Notes: generated by a model not told the origin, from the sequence alone. Shown: positions 33,280 to 43,606, counted from the first letter of the stretch. The stretch is DNA of 64,000 bases from Roseovarius sp. MMSF_3350 (GCF_030733425.1 NZ_JASHIZ010000013.1:1-64000), one strand, 5' to 3'. Translations and numbers: made by a program.

Positions 33280-36249
33280 TTATTGCTCCGGCACCAGGAT
33301 CTCGCGCTTGCCCACGTGGTTGGCGGCACTCACGACGCCTTCCTCCTCCATCTGCTCGACCAGCCGCGCGGCCTTGTTATAGCCGATGGCCAGCTTGCGC
33401 TGGATGTAGGAGGTGCTGCATTTCCGGTCGGTAATGGCAATCTGCACGGCCTGATCGTACAGCGCGTCCTCGCCATCGGTGTTGCCACCCGTCGACAGGC
33501 CCAGGACCGCGTCGATCTTGTCGGCCTTGTCGTCCTCGGGGCCATCCTGCACACCGCCCACATAGGATGGCGGGCCAAAGGCCTTCAGGTGGTTGACCAC
33601 CTCTTCGACCTCCTCGTCGCTGACAAACGGCCCGTGGCAGCGGGTGATCTTGCCGCCCCCCGCCATGTAGAGCATATCGCCCATGCCCAGCAGTTGCTCC
33701 GCCCCCATCTCTCCCAGGATGGTGCGGCTGTCGATCTTGCTGGTAACCTGGAAGGAAATCCGCGTCGGGAAGTTCGCCTTGATCGTGCCGGTAATGACGT
33801 CCACCGAGGGCCGCTGCGTGGCCATGATCAGGTGAATGCCAGACGCCCGCGCCATCTGGGCAAGGCGCTGGATGCAGGCCTCGATCTCCTTGCCGGCGAC
33901 CATCATCAGGTCGGCCATCTCATCGACGATGACGACGATGAACGGCATCTTCTCGGGCGCGAATTCTTCGGTTTCGAACACCGGCTCGCCGGTCTCGTCG
34001 TCGAACCCGGTCTGCACCGTCCGGCTGAACATCTCGCCCTTGGCCAGCGCGTCGGCCACGCGGCTGTTGAAGCCTTCGATGTTGCGCACGCCCATCTTGG
34101 ACATCTTGCGATAGCGGTCTTCCATTTCGGCCACGACCCACTTCAGCGCCACGACCGCCTTTTTCGGGTCGGTCACCACCGGGCTCAGCAGGTGCGGAAT
34201 GCCGTCATAGACGCTCAGTTCCAGCATTTTCGGGTCGATCATCACCAGCCGCAGATCTTCGGGCGTCAGCTTGTACAGCAGGCTGAGGATCATGGTGTTG
34301 ATGGCCACCGACTTGCCCGAGCCGGTCGTCCCCGCGATCAGCAAATGCGGCATTTTCGCGAGGTTCGCCACCATCGGGTCACCGCCGATATCCTTGCCCA
34401 GCGCCAGCGGCAGCTTCTGGTTGCCGTCGCCATAGTCGCGGCTCGACAGGATCTCGCGGAAGCTGACCATCTCGCGGTTGTCATTGGGCAGCTCGATCCC
34501 GATCACCGACCGTCCCGGCACGGTGCTGACGCGCGCCGACAGGGCCGACATGGACCGCGCGATATCGTCGGCCAGGCCGATCACCCGGCTGGCCTTCAGG
34601 CCCGGCGCGGGCTCAAGCTCATACATGGTCACGACGGGGCCGGGGCGCACGCTGACGATCTCGCCCTTCACGCCATAGTCGTCCAGCACCGTCTCCAGCA
34701 TCCGGGCGTTCTCTTCCAGCGCCTCGTCGCTCAGGTGATGGCGCTGGATATTGACCGGATTGGTCAACAGGCTCAGCGGCGGCAGCTCGTACTCGATCTG
34801 CGGCTTTTCCTCGAATTGCAGCTTGGGCTGCGCCTCGGCCTGCGCCCGTGCGGAGGGTTGCGGCGCGCGGCGCGGCGGGTGCTGCACGACCTTCCTGGGC
34901 TCGGCCGCGGGCATCTCGGCGGGCGTCGCGGCGCGCGCGTAAATCGGCACCTCCGGCTCATAGCTGTCATAGGCGCCGTAGCCCTCGTCGATCACATCGT
35001 CCTCCGGCGCGGCTTCGACCATTTCCTGCATCGGCGCGTGCGTCGGGGCAGCGACCGCCCGCGGGACGGCATGGCCTGCCGTCAGCGGCGGCTCGGCCCG
35101 TACGGCGTTGCGCGGCGCGGTGTTCAGGATCAGCGGGTCCGGCCCCCGGCCACGGCCACGGGTCAGCGGTGCGACCGTCTCGACCTGCACGGCGGGGTTC
35201 TGGCGGACGCGGCTCTTGATCACATCGGCGATCTTGGCGCTTACCCGGTCGCCACTGGGCGCGGGCATGTCGGGCATTTCCGACGCCTCGACCAGTTCCG
35301 GCTCTGGCTCGCGCTCGGGCCGGCGCATCAACGACGGCATCCGCGACAGCAGGCCCCCGGTCCTTTCCGGCGCCTGGCTCACCTCGTAGTCCGGCACGTG
35401 GCGCTGGGCCGGCGCGGCCTGGGCGTGCCGCGGGGCATTGGCGGCCAGCGCGGGCTCGGCCCGGCGGACGCGCGGTTCGGGCACGGCGGCCTCGGCGCGG
35501 GCCATCTCGTCGGCCTCGGCGCGTTCCTGCATCCGGCGGTCCCGGCGCTCGGCGGCCTTGGCCTGCGCGGTCTTCGCGGCCCCTGCCGCCATCCCGCCGC
35601 CATGGGCCAGCACGGCGCGCAGCGTGGCGTAGGTCATGATCGTACCCACCACCAGGAACCGTGCGATCTGCGACAGTTCCAGACGGCTGAACCCAAGGAT
35701 GAAGGCGCCCAGCGTCACCATCCCGGCGGCCAGAAGCAGCGACAACAGCTTCAGCCCGAATGTCGCGCTGATCGGCAGGAACCCCAGCACCGTGCCCAGC
35801 GCCATTTCCCCGAACAGCCCGCCATAGTCGAAACTGTGCGAGGATGCCCATTCCGCGCTCGGCTCCAGCGACGAGGCGTACATCGCCAGGAGCGCGATCC
35901 AGATCGGCGCATAGATCAGCCGTCCGATGGCCCGGTCCTGCCCCCGGTGCAGGGCGAAACGCACACCCCACGCCCCCAGGACAATGGCAAGACCCCACGC
36001 GCCCCATCCGACGATCATGAACAGGGGCGCTGCAATCGACGCCCCGATGCGGCCCAGCAGGTTCTGCACGGGCGCGTCGGTCGCGGCCATCCAGCTGGGG
36101 TCGTCGGGGTTATAGGATGCGACCATCATTGCGGCGGCCAGTCCCAGCGCCAGCAGCGCCAGTCCCAGAAGTTCCTTGCCTCGTTTCTCGATCGCCTCCG
36201 CCATCGAGCTGTCCAAGAGCGGGTCACGTCCGCGCGTCTGATATGCCAT
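33280..36249 (-). CDS. ftsK: DNA translocase FtsK
   Basis: A 989-aa septal DNA pump coordinating chromosome segregation with division. Four or five N-terminal membrane helices (about residues 20-210) are followed by an Ala/Pro/Glu-rich linker (about 220-480). The motor has Walker [17 protein letters not shown] (about residue 645) and Walker [14 protein letters not shown]. The C-terminal winged-helix gamma domain ([20 protein letters not shown]) recognises KOPS-type polar sequences. It follows the aminotransferase by 15 bases on the same strand, an arrangement common in Rhodobacteraceae. Confidence 0.97.
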   Translation of the reverse strand: MAYQTRGRDPLLDSSMAEAIEKRGKELLGLALLALGLAAAMMVASYNPDDPSWMAATDAPVQNLLGRIGASIAAPLFMIVGWGAWGLAIVLGAWGVRFALHRGQDRAIGRLIYAPIWIALLAMYASSLEPSAEWASSHSFDYGGLFGEMALGTVLGFLPISATFGLKLLSLLLAAGMVTLGAFILGFSRLELSQIARFLVVGTIMTYATLRAVLAHGGGMAAGAAKTAQAKAAERRDRRMQERAEADEMARAEAAVPEPRVRRAEPALAANAPRHAQAAPAQRHVPDYEVSQAPERTGGLLSRMPSLMRRPEREPEPELVEASEMPDMPAPSGDRVSAKIADVIKSRVRQNPAVQVETVAPLTRGRGRGPDPLILNTAPRNAVRAEPPLTAGHAVPRAVAAPTHAPMQEMVEAAPEDDVIDEGYGAYDSYEPEVPIYARAATPAEMPAAEPRKVVQHPPRRAPQPSARAQAEAQPKLQFEEKPQIEYELPPLSLLTNPVNIQRHHLSDEALEENARMLETVLDDYGVKGEIVSVRPGPVVTMYELEPAPGLKASRVIGLADDIARSMSALSARVSTVPGRSVIGIELPNDNREMVSFREILSSRDYGDGNQKLPLALGKDIGGDPMVANLAKMPHLLIAGTTGSGKSVAINTMILSLLYKLTPEDLRLVMIDPKMLELSVYDGIPHLLSPVVTDPKKAVVALKWVVAEMEDRYRKMSKMGVRNIEGFNSRVADALAKGEMFSRTVQTGFDDETGEPVFETEEFAPEKMPFIVVIVDEMADLMMVAGKEIEACIQRLAQMARASGIHLIMATQRPSVDVITGTIKANFPTRISFQVTSKIDSRTILGEMGAEQLLGMGDMLYMAGGGKITRCHGPFVSDEEVEEVVNHLKAFGPPSYVGGVQDGPEDDKADKIDAVLGLSTGGNTDGEDALYDQAVQIAITDRKCSTSYIQRKLAIGYNKAARLVEQMEEEGVVSAANHVGKREILVPEQ

Positions 36250-36264
36250 GTCGCCTCTTCCTCG

Positions 36265-37443
36265 TTAATTATAAAGGCAGTCACGAAGCTGCGTCAGGCC
36301 GCGTGCCACCTCCTTCTTTGGGGCCACCATCGCGACCCTTATGTATTCGTGGCCGGGGTTCAGCCCGCCGGCCTCCTGTGCCAGGTACGCGCCGGGCAGC
36401 ACCCGCACGCCTGTTTCTTTCCAAAGCTTCAGCGCCGCCGCCTCGCCATCCTCGACCGGCAGCCACAGGAAAAACCCTGCCTCGGGGCCCTGATAGCCCG
36501 GCACACCGCCCAGGATCTCGTCGGCCAGCTTGAATTTCTCCTGGTAAAGCCTGCGGTTCACCTCCACGTGCTTTTCATCCGCCCAGACCTTGGCCGCCGC
36601 GTGCTGCAACGGCATCGGCAGCGGCGTGCCCGCATAGGATCGCAACTGCCGGATCCGCTTCATGCTCTGCGGTCCCGCCACGACGAAGCCCGACCGCAAC
36701 CCGGCCAGGTTCGACCGTTTGGACAGGCTGTGAAACGCCACCACCCGCTCGGGGTCCGCGCCCATGTCGCGGGCGACTTCCAACGCCCCCACGGGCGGTG
36801 TATCGCGGTAGATCTCGGAATAGCATTCGTCGGCGAAGACCTTGAAATCGTGGTTTTCTGCCAGCCCGATCAGTGTCTTCCAATAGGTCGCGTCCGCCAC
36901 CGCCCCCTGCGGGTTCGACGGCGAGCACAGGTAGGCCACCGTCACCCGGTCCAGCACATCGGCGGGCAGCCCGGCGAAATCCGGCAGGAACCCCGTCTCC
37001 CGCGTCGCCGGCAGAAACATCGGCTCGGCGCCCACGCTCAGGGCCGCCACCATGTAGACCTGATAGAACGGGTTGGGCAGCAGAACGATCGGCTGCTTGC
37101 CGTTCTTCGTCTCGGGGCACAGCGTCATCATCGCGTTGTACAGCCCCTCGCGCGTGCCGTTGAGGGCCATCACGTGCCGGTCGGGGTTCAGTTCCACACC
37201 ATAGCGCCGCGAAACCCAGTCGCAAAACGCCGTGTTCAGCGCCGGGATGCCCTCGTTCACCGGGTACTTGCGGAACTCCTCTGCGTGTTTCTCGATCACG
37301 TCCAGGATCCAGCCCGGAAAGTCGTGCTGCGGCTCGCCGATGGTCATGTGGATCACATCACCGCCGGGGTCGTGCACGTCCAACAGGCTCCGCAAACGCG
37401 GGAACGCATATTCCGGAAGGTTCGAAAACCGCTCGGGAAACAT
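36265..37443 (-). CDS. Class I/II aminotransferase (DapC-like)
   Basis: A 392-aa PLP-dependent fold type I aminotransferase. The PLP lysine lies in FHSLSKRSNLAGLR, PLP-phosphate residues in NGTREGLYNA, and the ring-stacking Asp-Tyr in DECYSEIY. The sequence pattern is close to the N-succinyldiaminopimelate aminotransferase (DapC) group of alphaproteobacteria, although specificity is not fixed by sequence. The ATG at 37443 (GAGG eight bases upstream) is preferred over GTG at 37449. It is upstream of ftsK and probably in the same transcript. Confidence 0.85.
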   Translation of the reverse strand: MFPERFSNLPEYAFPRLRSLLDVHDPGGDVIHMTIGEPQHDFPGWILDVIEKHAEEFRKYPVNEGIPALNTAFCDWVSRRYGVELNPDRHVMALNGTREGLYNAMMTLCPETKNGKQPIVLLPNPFYQVYMVAALSVGAEPMFLPATRETGFLPDFAGLPADVLDRVTVAYLCSPSNPQGAVADATYWKTLIGLAENHDFKVFADECYSEIYRDTPPVGALEVARDMGADPERVVAFHSLSKRSNLAGLRSGFVVAGPQSMKRIRQLRSYAGTPLPMPLQHAAAKVWADEKHVEVNRRLYQEKFKLADEILGGVPGYQGPEAGFFLWLPVEDGEAAALKLWKETGVRVLPGAYLAQEAGGLNPGHEYIRVAMVAPKKEVARGLTQLRDCLYN

Positions 37444-37503
37444 CAACACTGCCTCTGGTCATCGGGATCGTTGTCGCCCCGTTTAGAGCAAATCTACAAA
37501 AGC

Positions 37504-37543
37504 CCCCGCGTTGCGTCCAGCAAAACCAACCGGGGTCGCGGGG
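37504..37543 (-). terminator. Possible terminator after the amidase gene
   Basis: CCCCGCG (37504-37510) and CGCGGGG (37537-37543) can pair over a 26-base loop. Read on the minus strand it is followed by GCTTTTGT. It lies in the 211-base gap before the aminotransferase start, which should also contain that gene's promoter. A second small hairpin (GAGGT-N8-ACCTC, near 37565-37582) is also present. Confidence 0.35.
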
Positions 37544-37654
37544 ATTGTGGCATTTTTGGCAAGAGGTTAGCGGATACCTCTAATGTAGGCCAAGTGTTGT
37601 GGCCGCCCGGCATCACCCAAACAAGATTTTGCGTCCAGTGATGATTTCGCCTGT

Positions 37655-38983
37655 TCAGGCCAACGCCGCCTCGGCGGCCTTGGCAACCCGCAGAATCCGC
37701 TCTTCGCCGAAGGCTTCACCGCACATCGACAGCCCGCAACCGGGCGTTCCCGTAGGCAGATTGACGGCCGCCAGCCCCATCAGATTTCCCACCCGCGTGT
37801 TGCGCAGCGCCAGCAGGTTTTCGGTGACGTAGTAGTCGTCATCGCTCATCAGCCGGTCGACCTCGGGCGGCAGGTTCGGCGCTGTCGGCATCAGCACCGC
37901 GTCATAGGGTTTCATCCGTTCCGCCCACTGGATTCGCAGCGCCGTCAGCAGGTTCCAGCCCGCCACGTAATCGCAGGCCCGGAACGCCTTGCCGGACTCG
38001 AAACGCTCTCGAATGGGCTTGAACATCTTGTCAGGATTGGCCGAAATGAGGTCGCCCCAGATGCCATAGGCCTCGGACGTGAACAGGATCGCCGACAGCG
38101 GCATCGCCTGTTCGACTTCGGGCGATGTCACTTCCTCGATCTTCGCGCCCGCCGCCATAAGCCGCTCCAGCGCACTGAAATAGGCATCGCGCGGTCCGTC
38201 CCGGATGTCGTCGAACACCACCGACTGCAACGCGGCAAACCGCATCCCCTCCAGCGATACGCCCTCCAGGTCCGCCGCCCGTCGGCCTTCCAATGCGGCC
38301 AGCACCAGCGCGCAATCCTCCACGGTTCGCCCCAGCGGCCCCACCGTGTCGAACTTCGCGCAAAGCGGCACGACCCCGTCCAGCGACACGCGCCCCGAGG
38401 TGGTCTTCAGCCCCACAAGATCGTTCCACGCCGACGGGATGCGCACCGACCCGCCCGTGTCCGACCCGATGCCGCAGGCCGCCAGCCCATGCGCCACGCT
38501 CGCCGCCGCCCCCGAGGACGAGCCCCCCGGCGCCAGCTTCGGATCGTTCACATTCGGCGGCGTGGCCGTCATCGGGTTCAGCCCCAACCCCGAAAACGCC
38601 AGCTCGCTCATATGCGTCTTGCCCAGGCACACCAGCCCGGCGGCGGTCGCGTTGCGCAAGACCTCCGCATCCCGCTCCGGCACCCGGCCCTTGAGCAGCC
38701 GCGTGCCGGCCTCCGTCGCCGTCCCGGCACTGTCGAACAAATCCTTCCAGCTGACCGGCACGCCATCGAGCGGACCCAGCCGCCGTCCGGCCCGCGCGCG
38801 CGCTTCCGCTGCCTGCGCCTCGGCCCTGGCGCGCTCATGGGTGACCACCGAATAGATCTCGTCCCGCGCCGGATGCGCGTCGATCGCTTCCAGATACGCC
38901 TCGGTCAGCGCCACCGGCCCGATCTCTTCCGCCTCGATCCCGCGCCCCAGATCCGCCGCACTCATCTTCAGCCAATCACTCAT
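37655..38983 (-). CDS. Amidase-signature family protein
   Basis: A 442-aa amidase with the full Ser-cisSer-Lys triad: Lys in PVSWKDLFD, Ser in GGSSSGAAASVA, and the nucleophile Ser in GSDTGGSVRIPS. Its substrate is unknown; GatA is unlikely because no gatB or gatC is adjacent. The ATG at 38983 gives the N-terminal MSDWLKMSAADLGRGIE of the family; the long reading upstream to 39235 runs antisense to the next gene. It diverges from the ubiH-like gene at 39111. Confidence 0.9.
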   Translation of the reverse strand: MSDWLKMSAADLGRGIEAEEIGPVALTEAYLEAIDAHPARDEIYSVVTHERARAEAQAAEARARAGRRLGPLDGVPVSWKDLFDSAGTATEAGTRLLKGRVPERDAEVLRNATAAGLVCLGKTHMSELAFSGLGLNPMTATPPNVNDPKLAPGGSSSGAAASVAHGLAACGIGSDTGGSVRIPSAWNDLVGLKTTSGRVSLDGVVPLCAKFDTVGPLGRTVEDCALVLAALEGRRAADLEGVSLEGMRFAALQSVVFDDIRDGPRDAYFSALERLMAAGAKIEEVTSPEVEQAMPLSAILFTSEAYGIWGDLISANPDKMFKPIRERFESGKAFRACDYVAGWNLLTALRIQWAERMKPYDAVLMPTAPNLPPEVDRLMSDDDYYVTENLLALRNTRVGNLMGLAAVNLPTGTPGCGLSMCGEAFGEERILRVAKAAEAALA

Positions 38984-39110
38984 CCAAGGTCCTCCGCGCC
39001 CATGCAAAATCGCCTGCATGAATGCAGATGACCCTGCGCAACGCAAGCCCGCCGGACAATTGATGCCGCCACACATGGACAATCCGGCCCGCGCCGACAT
39101 ATTGAACCGC

Positions 39111-40325
39111 ATGGACCATGACAGCGATATCCTGATCGTCGGTGGCGGCCTTACCGGCCCCGCGCTGGCGCTGGCCGCAGCGCAGTCCGGGCTGAGCGTC
39201 ACCGTGATCGACAGCCTGCACCAGACCGTGCGCAAGAACGCCGCCTTCGATGGCCGCGCCTATGCACTTGCGCTGGCCTCGGTGCGTCTGTTGGCCAATA
39301 TCGGCATCTGGGAGCGGGTAGCCGCAAACGCCCAGCCGATGCTGGAAATCAAGGTCTCCGATGGCCGCGCCGGCGAAGGCGCCGCCCCCTTCTTCCTGCA
39401 TTTCGACCATGCCGAGATCGAGGAAGGCCCGATGGGCCACATGCTCGAGGACCGCTACCTCCGCCGCGCCTTTCTCGAGGCGATGAAGGCCGACGACCGC
39501 ATCCGCCAAGTCACCGACACCGTCACCGCGCAGGATGTCACGACCTCCGGCGTTACCCTGACACTGGATTCGGGCAAGACCCTCTCGGGACGCCTCTTGG
39601 TCGGCTCCGACGGCCGCGCCTCGGGCACCGCGCAACGCGCCGGGATCGCCCGCACCGGGTGGAACTACGGCCAGACCGCGCTGGTGGCCGCCATCGCGCA
39701 CGAGTTGCCGCATAACGGCATCGCGCACCAGTTCTTCATGCCGCCCGGCCCGCTGGCCATCCTGCCCCTGCCCGGCAATGTCAGCTCCATCGTCTGGTCC
39801 GAGACCGAGGCCACGGCGGCCCGTTTCGCCGCATTGAACGATGCCGAGTTCATGGAAGTGCTGCGCCCCCGCTTCGGCGATTTCCTGGGCGATATCTCCC
39901 TGCGCGGCAAGCGCTTTACCTACCCGCTGAGCCTGACGCTCGCCAACGCCTTCGTGGCCGACCGCCTGGCCCTGATCGGCGATGCCGCCCACGGCATGCA
40001 TCCCATCGCCGGCCAGGGCCTCAACGCCGGCCTGCGCGACGTGGGCGCGCTGGCCCAGGTCCTCACCGAGGCCACCCGCCGGGGCGAGGATTTCGCCGCC
40101 GCCGATGTGCTCGCCCGCTATCAGCAGTGGCGCCGCTTCGACACAGCGACGCTGGCGGTGACGACCGACCTCACCAACCGGCTCTTTTCAAACGATAACC
40201 CCCTCCTGCGCGCCGCGCGCGATATCGGCATGGGCGCGCTCTCGGCCATGCCCGGCCTGCGCCGCACATTCATCCGCGAGGCGGCGGGCCTGACCGGCGA
40301 CCTGCCGGAGTTGATGAAGGGCTGA
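39111..40325 (+). CDS. UbiH/UbiF-family FAD-dependent ubiquinone hydroxylase
   Basis: A 404-aa flavin monooxygenase acting in aerobic ubiquinone ring hydroxylation. The N-terminal Rossmann motif is ILIVGGGLTGPALALAAAQ, the second dinucleotide-binding region DGRASGTAQRAG, and the C-terminal FAD motif ALIGDAAHGMHPIAGQGLN. The start ATG at 39111 aligns with the family; in-frame earlier codons (39018, 39063) overlap the amidase promoter region. Which ring position it hydroxylates (C5, C1 or C6) cannot be decided, as alphaproteobacterial UbiH/UbiL/UbiM vary in regioselectivity. Confidence 0.9.
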   Translation: MDHDSDILIVGGGLTGPALALAAAQSGLSVTVIDSLHQTVRKNAAFDGRAYALALASVRLLANIGIWERVAANAQPMLEIKVSDGRAGEGAAPFFLHFDHAEIEEGPMGHMLEDRYLRRAFLEAMKADDRIRQVTDTVTAQDVTTSGVTLTLDSGKTLSGRLLVGSDGRASGTAQRAGIARTGWNYGQTALVAAIAHELPHNGIAHQFFMPPGPLAILPLPGNVSSIVWSETEATAARFAALNDAEFMEVLRPRFGDFLGDISLRGKRFTYPLSLTLANAFVADRLALIGDAAHGMHPIAGQGLNAGLRDVGALAQVLTEATRRGEDFAAADVLARYQQWRRFDTATLAVTTDLTNRLFSNDNPLLRAARDIGMGALSAMPGLRRTFIREAAGLTGDLPELMKG

Positions 40326-40353
40326 ACCGGCAGCGCTCCGGTCAATGGGGTTC

Positions 40354-40412
40354 TCGGATCAAATCCGAAGATGACGGCCGCGCAACGCGTAGGGTGGGTG
40401 AAAACCCACGCG
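40354..40412. repeat. Family A remnant followed by a family B palindrome
   Basis: TCGGAT-CAA-ATCCGA (40354-40368) is a degenerate family A element. The 24 bases at 40389-40412 (GTAGGGTGGGT then GAAAACCCACGCG) are identical to 59899-59922. They lie between the convergent ubiH-like gene and rsmD. Confidence 0.7.
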
Positions 40413-40429
40413 TCTGACCAAAATGCGCC

Positions 40430-40984
40430 CTACCCCGCTTGCAGAACCCTGATCACCGTATCCCCATACGCCCGCTCATCGAGCAGGCTCCACCCCTCCG
40501 GCAATGCCACCGCGCCGCCTTCCTCCCAGACCACCAAGGCCCCCGGCGCGACCCATCCGCCCGCCATCGCCGCGCCCAAAGCCGCCTCGCCCAGGCCCTT
40601 GCCATAGGGTGGATCGAGGAACACCAGCCCGCAGGCTTCCGTCGCGGCCCCCAGCTTGCGCGCATCCCGGCCAACCAGCGTCACCCGGTCCGCAACACCG
40701 CACAGCGCAACATTCTCCCGAATGAGCCTTTGCCCCACCCGCCCGCTTTCCACGAACACCGCACGCGCGGCCCCACGCGACAACGCCTCCAGCCCCAGCG
40801 CCCCGGTCCCGGCGAAAAGGTCCAGCACCACGGCGCCTTCCACCCGGTCCCCGAACCGTGCCATCAGCACGTTGAACAGGCTCTCGCGCACCCGGTCCGA
40901 GGTGGGCCGCAGCCGCGCGCCCTCGTCCCCCTTGCCAACAGAGGCCAGCCGCCGCCCGCGAAACTCGCCGCCGATGATCCTCAC
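40430..40984 (-). CDS. rsmD: 16S rRNA (guanine(966)-N2)-methyltransferase RsmD
   Basis: A 184-aa SAM-dependent methyltransferase modifying G966 of 16S rRNA. SAM motif I is VLDLFAGTGALGLEALSRGA, the catalytic tetrad is DPPY (VFLDPPYGKG), and the N-terminus MRIIGGEFRGRRLA is the family hallmark. The length is normal. Its start overlaps the reductase stop by ATGA. Confidence 0.95.
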   Translation of the reverse strand: MRIIGGEFRGRRLASVGKGDEGARLRPTSDRVRESLFNVLMARFGDRVEGAVVLDLFAGTGALGLEALSRGAARAVFVESGRVGQRLIRENVALCGVADRVTLVGRDARKLGAATEACGLVFLDPPYGKGLGEAALGAAMAGGWVAPGALVVWEEGGAVALPEGWSLLDERAYGDTVIRVLQAG

Positions 40985-42186
40985 GCCTTCAACAGCGCCT
41001 TGAGGTCCGCGCCCGGGTCCGCCACCACCGCCGGATCGGCGGTCTTTCCGTTGTCGATCAACCGCTTGCCCACCATGTAGGCCCGCGCGTCATTGGCCGC
41101 ATCCACCGCCAACAGCGTGTCGCCCTGGTAGTACCAGAAGGAAATGCCGCCCTCGCTGTCGCGCGTCACCACCCGGTCATACCCCACGTTCAGCCCCGCG
41201 ATCTGCAATTTCACGTCATACTGATCCGACCAGAACCACGGCTGCGGCACATAGGTCTTCTCCGCGCCCATGATGTTCTCGGCCACGCATTCCGCCATGT
41301 CGATGGCGTTGGGCACGCTCTCCAGCCGCAGGCGCTCGCCCCGGAAGGGAAAGCTCGCGCAATCCCCGGCGGCCCAGATCGACGGATCGCTCGTGCGGCC
41401 GTGTGCATCCACCTTGATGCCGTTCTCGACCTCGATGCCGGCAGCCTCGGCCAGCGCCGTGGCGGGGGTGATCCCCACGCCCACGATCACGAAATCCGCC
41501 GCCAACTCGCTGCCGTCACTCAACAGCGCCCCGCTCACTCGCCCCTCGCCGGTCAGCCGGTCCAGCCCGACACCCTCGCGAATGTCCACACCGCGCGAGC
41601 GGTGCAACTCCCGGAAATAATCCGACGTCTCCCTCGCCGCCACGCGCTGCAGGATCCGGTCCGCCATCTCGACCAGCGTCACCTGCAACCCTTTCGAGGC
41701 GGCCACGGCGGCCGCTTCCAGCCCGATATACCCGCCGCCCACGATCAGCACCTTGGCGCCTTCGCGAAACTCCGGCGCCATTCTGTCCACGTCGCGCAGA
41801 TCGCGTACCACGTAGACACCCTCCAGCGCCCCGCCGATCGCGGGCGGCAACCGCCGCGGCACCGATCCGGTGGTCAGCACCAGGTGTTCGTAGGGCAACG
41901 CGTGCCCGCCCGCGACGACCACCTTGTCGGCACGGTCAATCGCCGTCACCGCCGCATCCAGCCGCAGGTTGATCATGTTCTCGGAATAGAAACTCTCGGG
42001 CCGCAGATAGAGCCGCTCCAGCTCCATCTCGCCCAAGAGGTATTTCTTCGACAAGGGCGGCCGCTGGTAGGGCGGCGCGTGCTCTTCGCCGATCAGCGTC
42101 ACCTTGCCCTCGTACCCGAGCGTCCGCAGCTTCGCCACCAGCGAACTGCCCGCCTGACCCGCGCCCACGACAACGATCCCCGACAT
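40981..42186 (-). CDS. FAD-dependent ferredoxin/rubredoxin reductase-type oxidoreductase
   Basis: A 401-aa NAD(P)H-dependent flavoprotein resembling putidaredoxin or rhodocoxin reductase. FAD Rossmann VVVGAGQAGSSL, then PPYQRPPLSKKYL, NAD Rossmann VLIVGGGYIGLEAAAVA and the C-terminal FAD contact IWAAGDCASFP are all present. The ATG at 42186 has GGAGG four bases upstream. It would reduce a [2Fe-2S] ferredoxin serving a P450 or dioxygenase, but no ferredoxin gene is beside it. It diverges from the peroxiredoxin at 42278 across 91 bases and overlaps rsmD. Confidence 0.9.
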   Translation of the reverse strand: MSGIVVVGAGQAGSSLVAKLRTLGYEGKVTLIGEEHAPPYQRPPLSKKYLLGEMELERLYLRPESFYSENMINLRLDAAVTAIDRADKVVVAGGHALPYEHLVLTTGSVPRRLPPAIGGALEGVYVVRDLRDVDRMAPEFREGAKVLIVGGGYIGLEAAAVAASKGLQVTLVEMADRILQRVAARETSDYFRELHRSRGVDIREGVGLDRLTGEGRVSGALLSDGSELAADFVIVGVGITPATALAEAAGIEVENGIKVDAHGRTSDPSIWAAGDCASFPFRGERLRLESVPNAIDMAECVAENIMGAEKTYVPQPWFWSDQYDVKLQIAGLNVGYDRVVTRDSEGGISFWYYQGDTLLAVDAANDARAYMVGKRLIDNGKTADPAVVADPGADLKALLKA

Positions 42187-42277
42187 GTGCCCTCCTGCAA
42201 CTTTCAACATGGCCCTCGGGCCTTCAGGGGCTATGTTTACAGGTATTCGAAACGCAAACGAAAGACAGGATGCGACA

Positions 42278-42766
42278 ATGACGATCACAACCGGCGACAA
42301 ACTCCCCGACGCGACCCTCCTCAGGATGGGCTCCGACGGCCCCGAAGAAGTCGCCCTGTCCGACAAGGTCAAAGGCCGGAAGGTCGCGATCTTCGCCGTG
42401 CCCGGCGCCTTCACCCCCACCTGCCACTCGGCCCACGTGCCAAGTTTCATCCGCACCAAGGCCGATTTCGACGCCAAGGGCGTGGACGAGGTGATCTGCA
42501 TTTCGGTCAACGACGCCTTCGTGATGGACGCCTGGGGCAAGGACACCGGCGCCACCGACGCCGGGATCACCATGCTGGGCGATCCTCAGTCGGAATTCAC
42601 CAAGGCCGTCGGTATGGATTTCACCGCGCCGCCCGTGGGCCTCATCACGCGGTCCAAGCGCTACGCGATGCTGGTCGAGGACGGCACCGTCAAGGTCCTG
42701 CATGTCGAGGACAACCCCGGCGTCTGCGAAACCTCCGCCGGAGAAGCATTGCTCGACGCGATCTGA
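42278..42766 (+). CDS. Peroxiredoxin, Prx5/thiol peroxidase type
   Basis: A 162-aa peroxiredoxin of the Prx5 (AhpE/human Prx V-like) group. The peroxidatic Cys49 is in VPGAFTPTCHSAHVP, with the conserved Thr and Pro. A second Cys lies near the C-terminus (NPGVCETSA) and may be the resolving residue. It reduces H2O2 and organic peroxides, probably using glutathione/glutaredoxin or thioredoxin. AGGA lies before the ATG. A strong hairpin follows the stop. Confidence 0.93.
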   Translation: MTITTGDKLPDATLLRMGSDGPEEVALSDKVKGRKVAIFAVPGAFTPTCHSAHVPSFIRTKADFDAKGVDEVICISVNDAFVMDAWGKDTGATDAGITMLGDPQSEFTKAVGMDFTAPPVGLITRSKRYAMLVEDGTVKVLHVEDNPGVCETSAGEALLDAI

Positions 42767-42780
42767 TCCGTCAGGTCAGG

Positions 42781-42802
42781 CCGGGGCGCGTCCGCGCCCC
42801 GG
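42781..42802. terminator. Bidirectional terminator between peroxiredoxin and hypothetical gene
   Basis: CCGGGGCGCG (42781-42790) and CGCGCCCCGG (42793-42802) make a perfect 10-bp stem with a two-base gap, followed by TTATCCTT on the plus strand. It directly abuts the hypothetical gene's stop at 42803. Confidence 0.7.
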
Positions 42803-43531
42803 TTATCCTTCCACCTCCACGGCCAACACGCGTCCCGTGACGTCGATCCGCACCGTGCCCTCGTGCGTATCGCCGTCCGGCCACTCCGAGACGAAGCGCA
42901 GCGCCAGCGCATCGCCCGTCTCGTCCATCGCCGCATCGAACAGCATTAGCCCACCGCCCGGATCCGTATCATCCGCCGCGCTTTGCACGGCACCGGCAAA
43001 GGCCTGCCCCGCCGCCTCCACACACCGCTGCATCTGCCCCAGCACGGCGTCCCACCGCGCCAGCCACGCCTCGATGACAGACAGTTCCGCCGCCAGCCCC
43101 TCGGACTGCCGCACGCCCGGCACCTCCAGCACCAGCGCCGCGCGGACCGCGACCGCGCCGCCATCCCATGGCGACACCACCACGGCCCAGTCCTCGTGCC
43201 CATGAAACACCGGCACACGCACGCGGCCAAACGGCACCTCTGTCCCCGCCACGGCAACGCCCGTCAGCAGCAGCCATCCATCCTCGACCGCCTGACGCAG
43301 ATCGTACAACGCCCCCGGCAGAGGCGCACCCGCCCGCCACCGCGCGAGCATTTCGGCAAAGCCAATCTCCAGCGCCGACAGATTGCCAGCCCCCGCCCGC
43401 CAGATCGTCAGCATGGCATGGCTGCCACCGTCATCGCCGGGCCACAGATACTGCCACGTCAGCTCGCGCCCCTCCACGATCCGCTCGGGATCGTCCGGGT
43501 CCACCACGGGCCGCCCCTTGGCATAGACCAC
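42803..43531 (-). CDS. Hypothetical protein, start uncertain
   Basis: A 242-aa acidic protein I cannot place in a family. It has no signal peptide and no clear helix pair; Trp- and Gly-rich strands such as ELTWQYLWPGDDGG and HEDWAVVVSPWDGG suggest a beta-rich fold. The only in-frame start is GTG at 43531, with a Shine-Dalgarno-like GGAGGG 12 bases upstream. In-frame sequence before it (VTVARIAEVDLGGGTATE) still looks protein-like, back to the TAG at 43607-43609 that ends the next gene upstream. The true N-terminus may have been lost or may use a non-standard start. Confidence 0.6.
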   Translation of the reverse strand: MVYAKGRPVVDPDDPERIVEGRELTWQYLWPGDDGGSHAMLTIWRAGAGNLSALEIGFAEMLARWRAGAPLPGALYDLRQAVEDGWLLLTGVAVAGTEVPFGRVRVPVFHGHEDWAVVVSPWDGGAVAVRAALVLEVPGVRQSEGLAAELSVIEAWLARWDAVLGQMQRCVEAAGQAFAGAVQSAADDTDPGGGLMLFDAAMDETGDALALRFVSEWPDGDTHEGTVRIDVTGRVLAVEVEG

Positions 43532-43606
43532 CTCGGTCGCCGTCCCTCCGCCCAGGTCAACCTCTGCGATCCGCGCGACCGTGACCCGCTGCGGGGCTCC
43601 GAGGTT

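Noticed and set aside
37511-37638. 10-base direct repeat (TTGCGTCCAG at 37511 and 37629) before the aminotransferase
   Set aside because: Too short and single pair; expected by chance at this scale.
33283-37641. A very long open frame (over 1,400 codons) on the plus strand across ftsK and the aminotransferase gene
   Set aside because: It lies exactly antisense to two clearly conserved genes and its product is His/Arg/Gln-rich, as expected when GC-rich third positions suppress stops. Similar shadows oppose recQ, the flavoproteins and the PBP gene.
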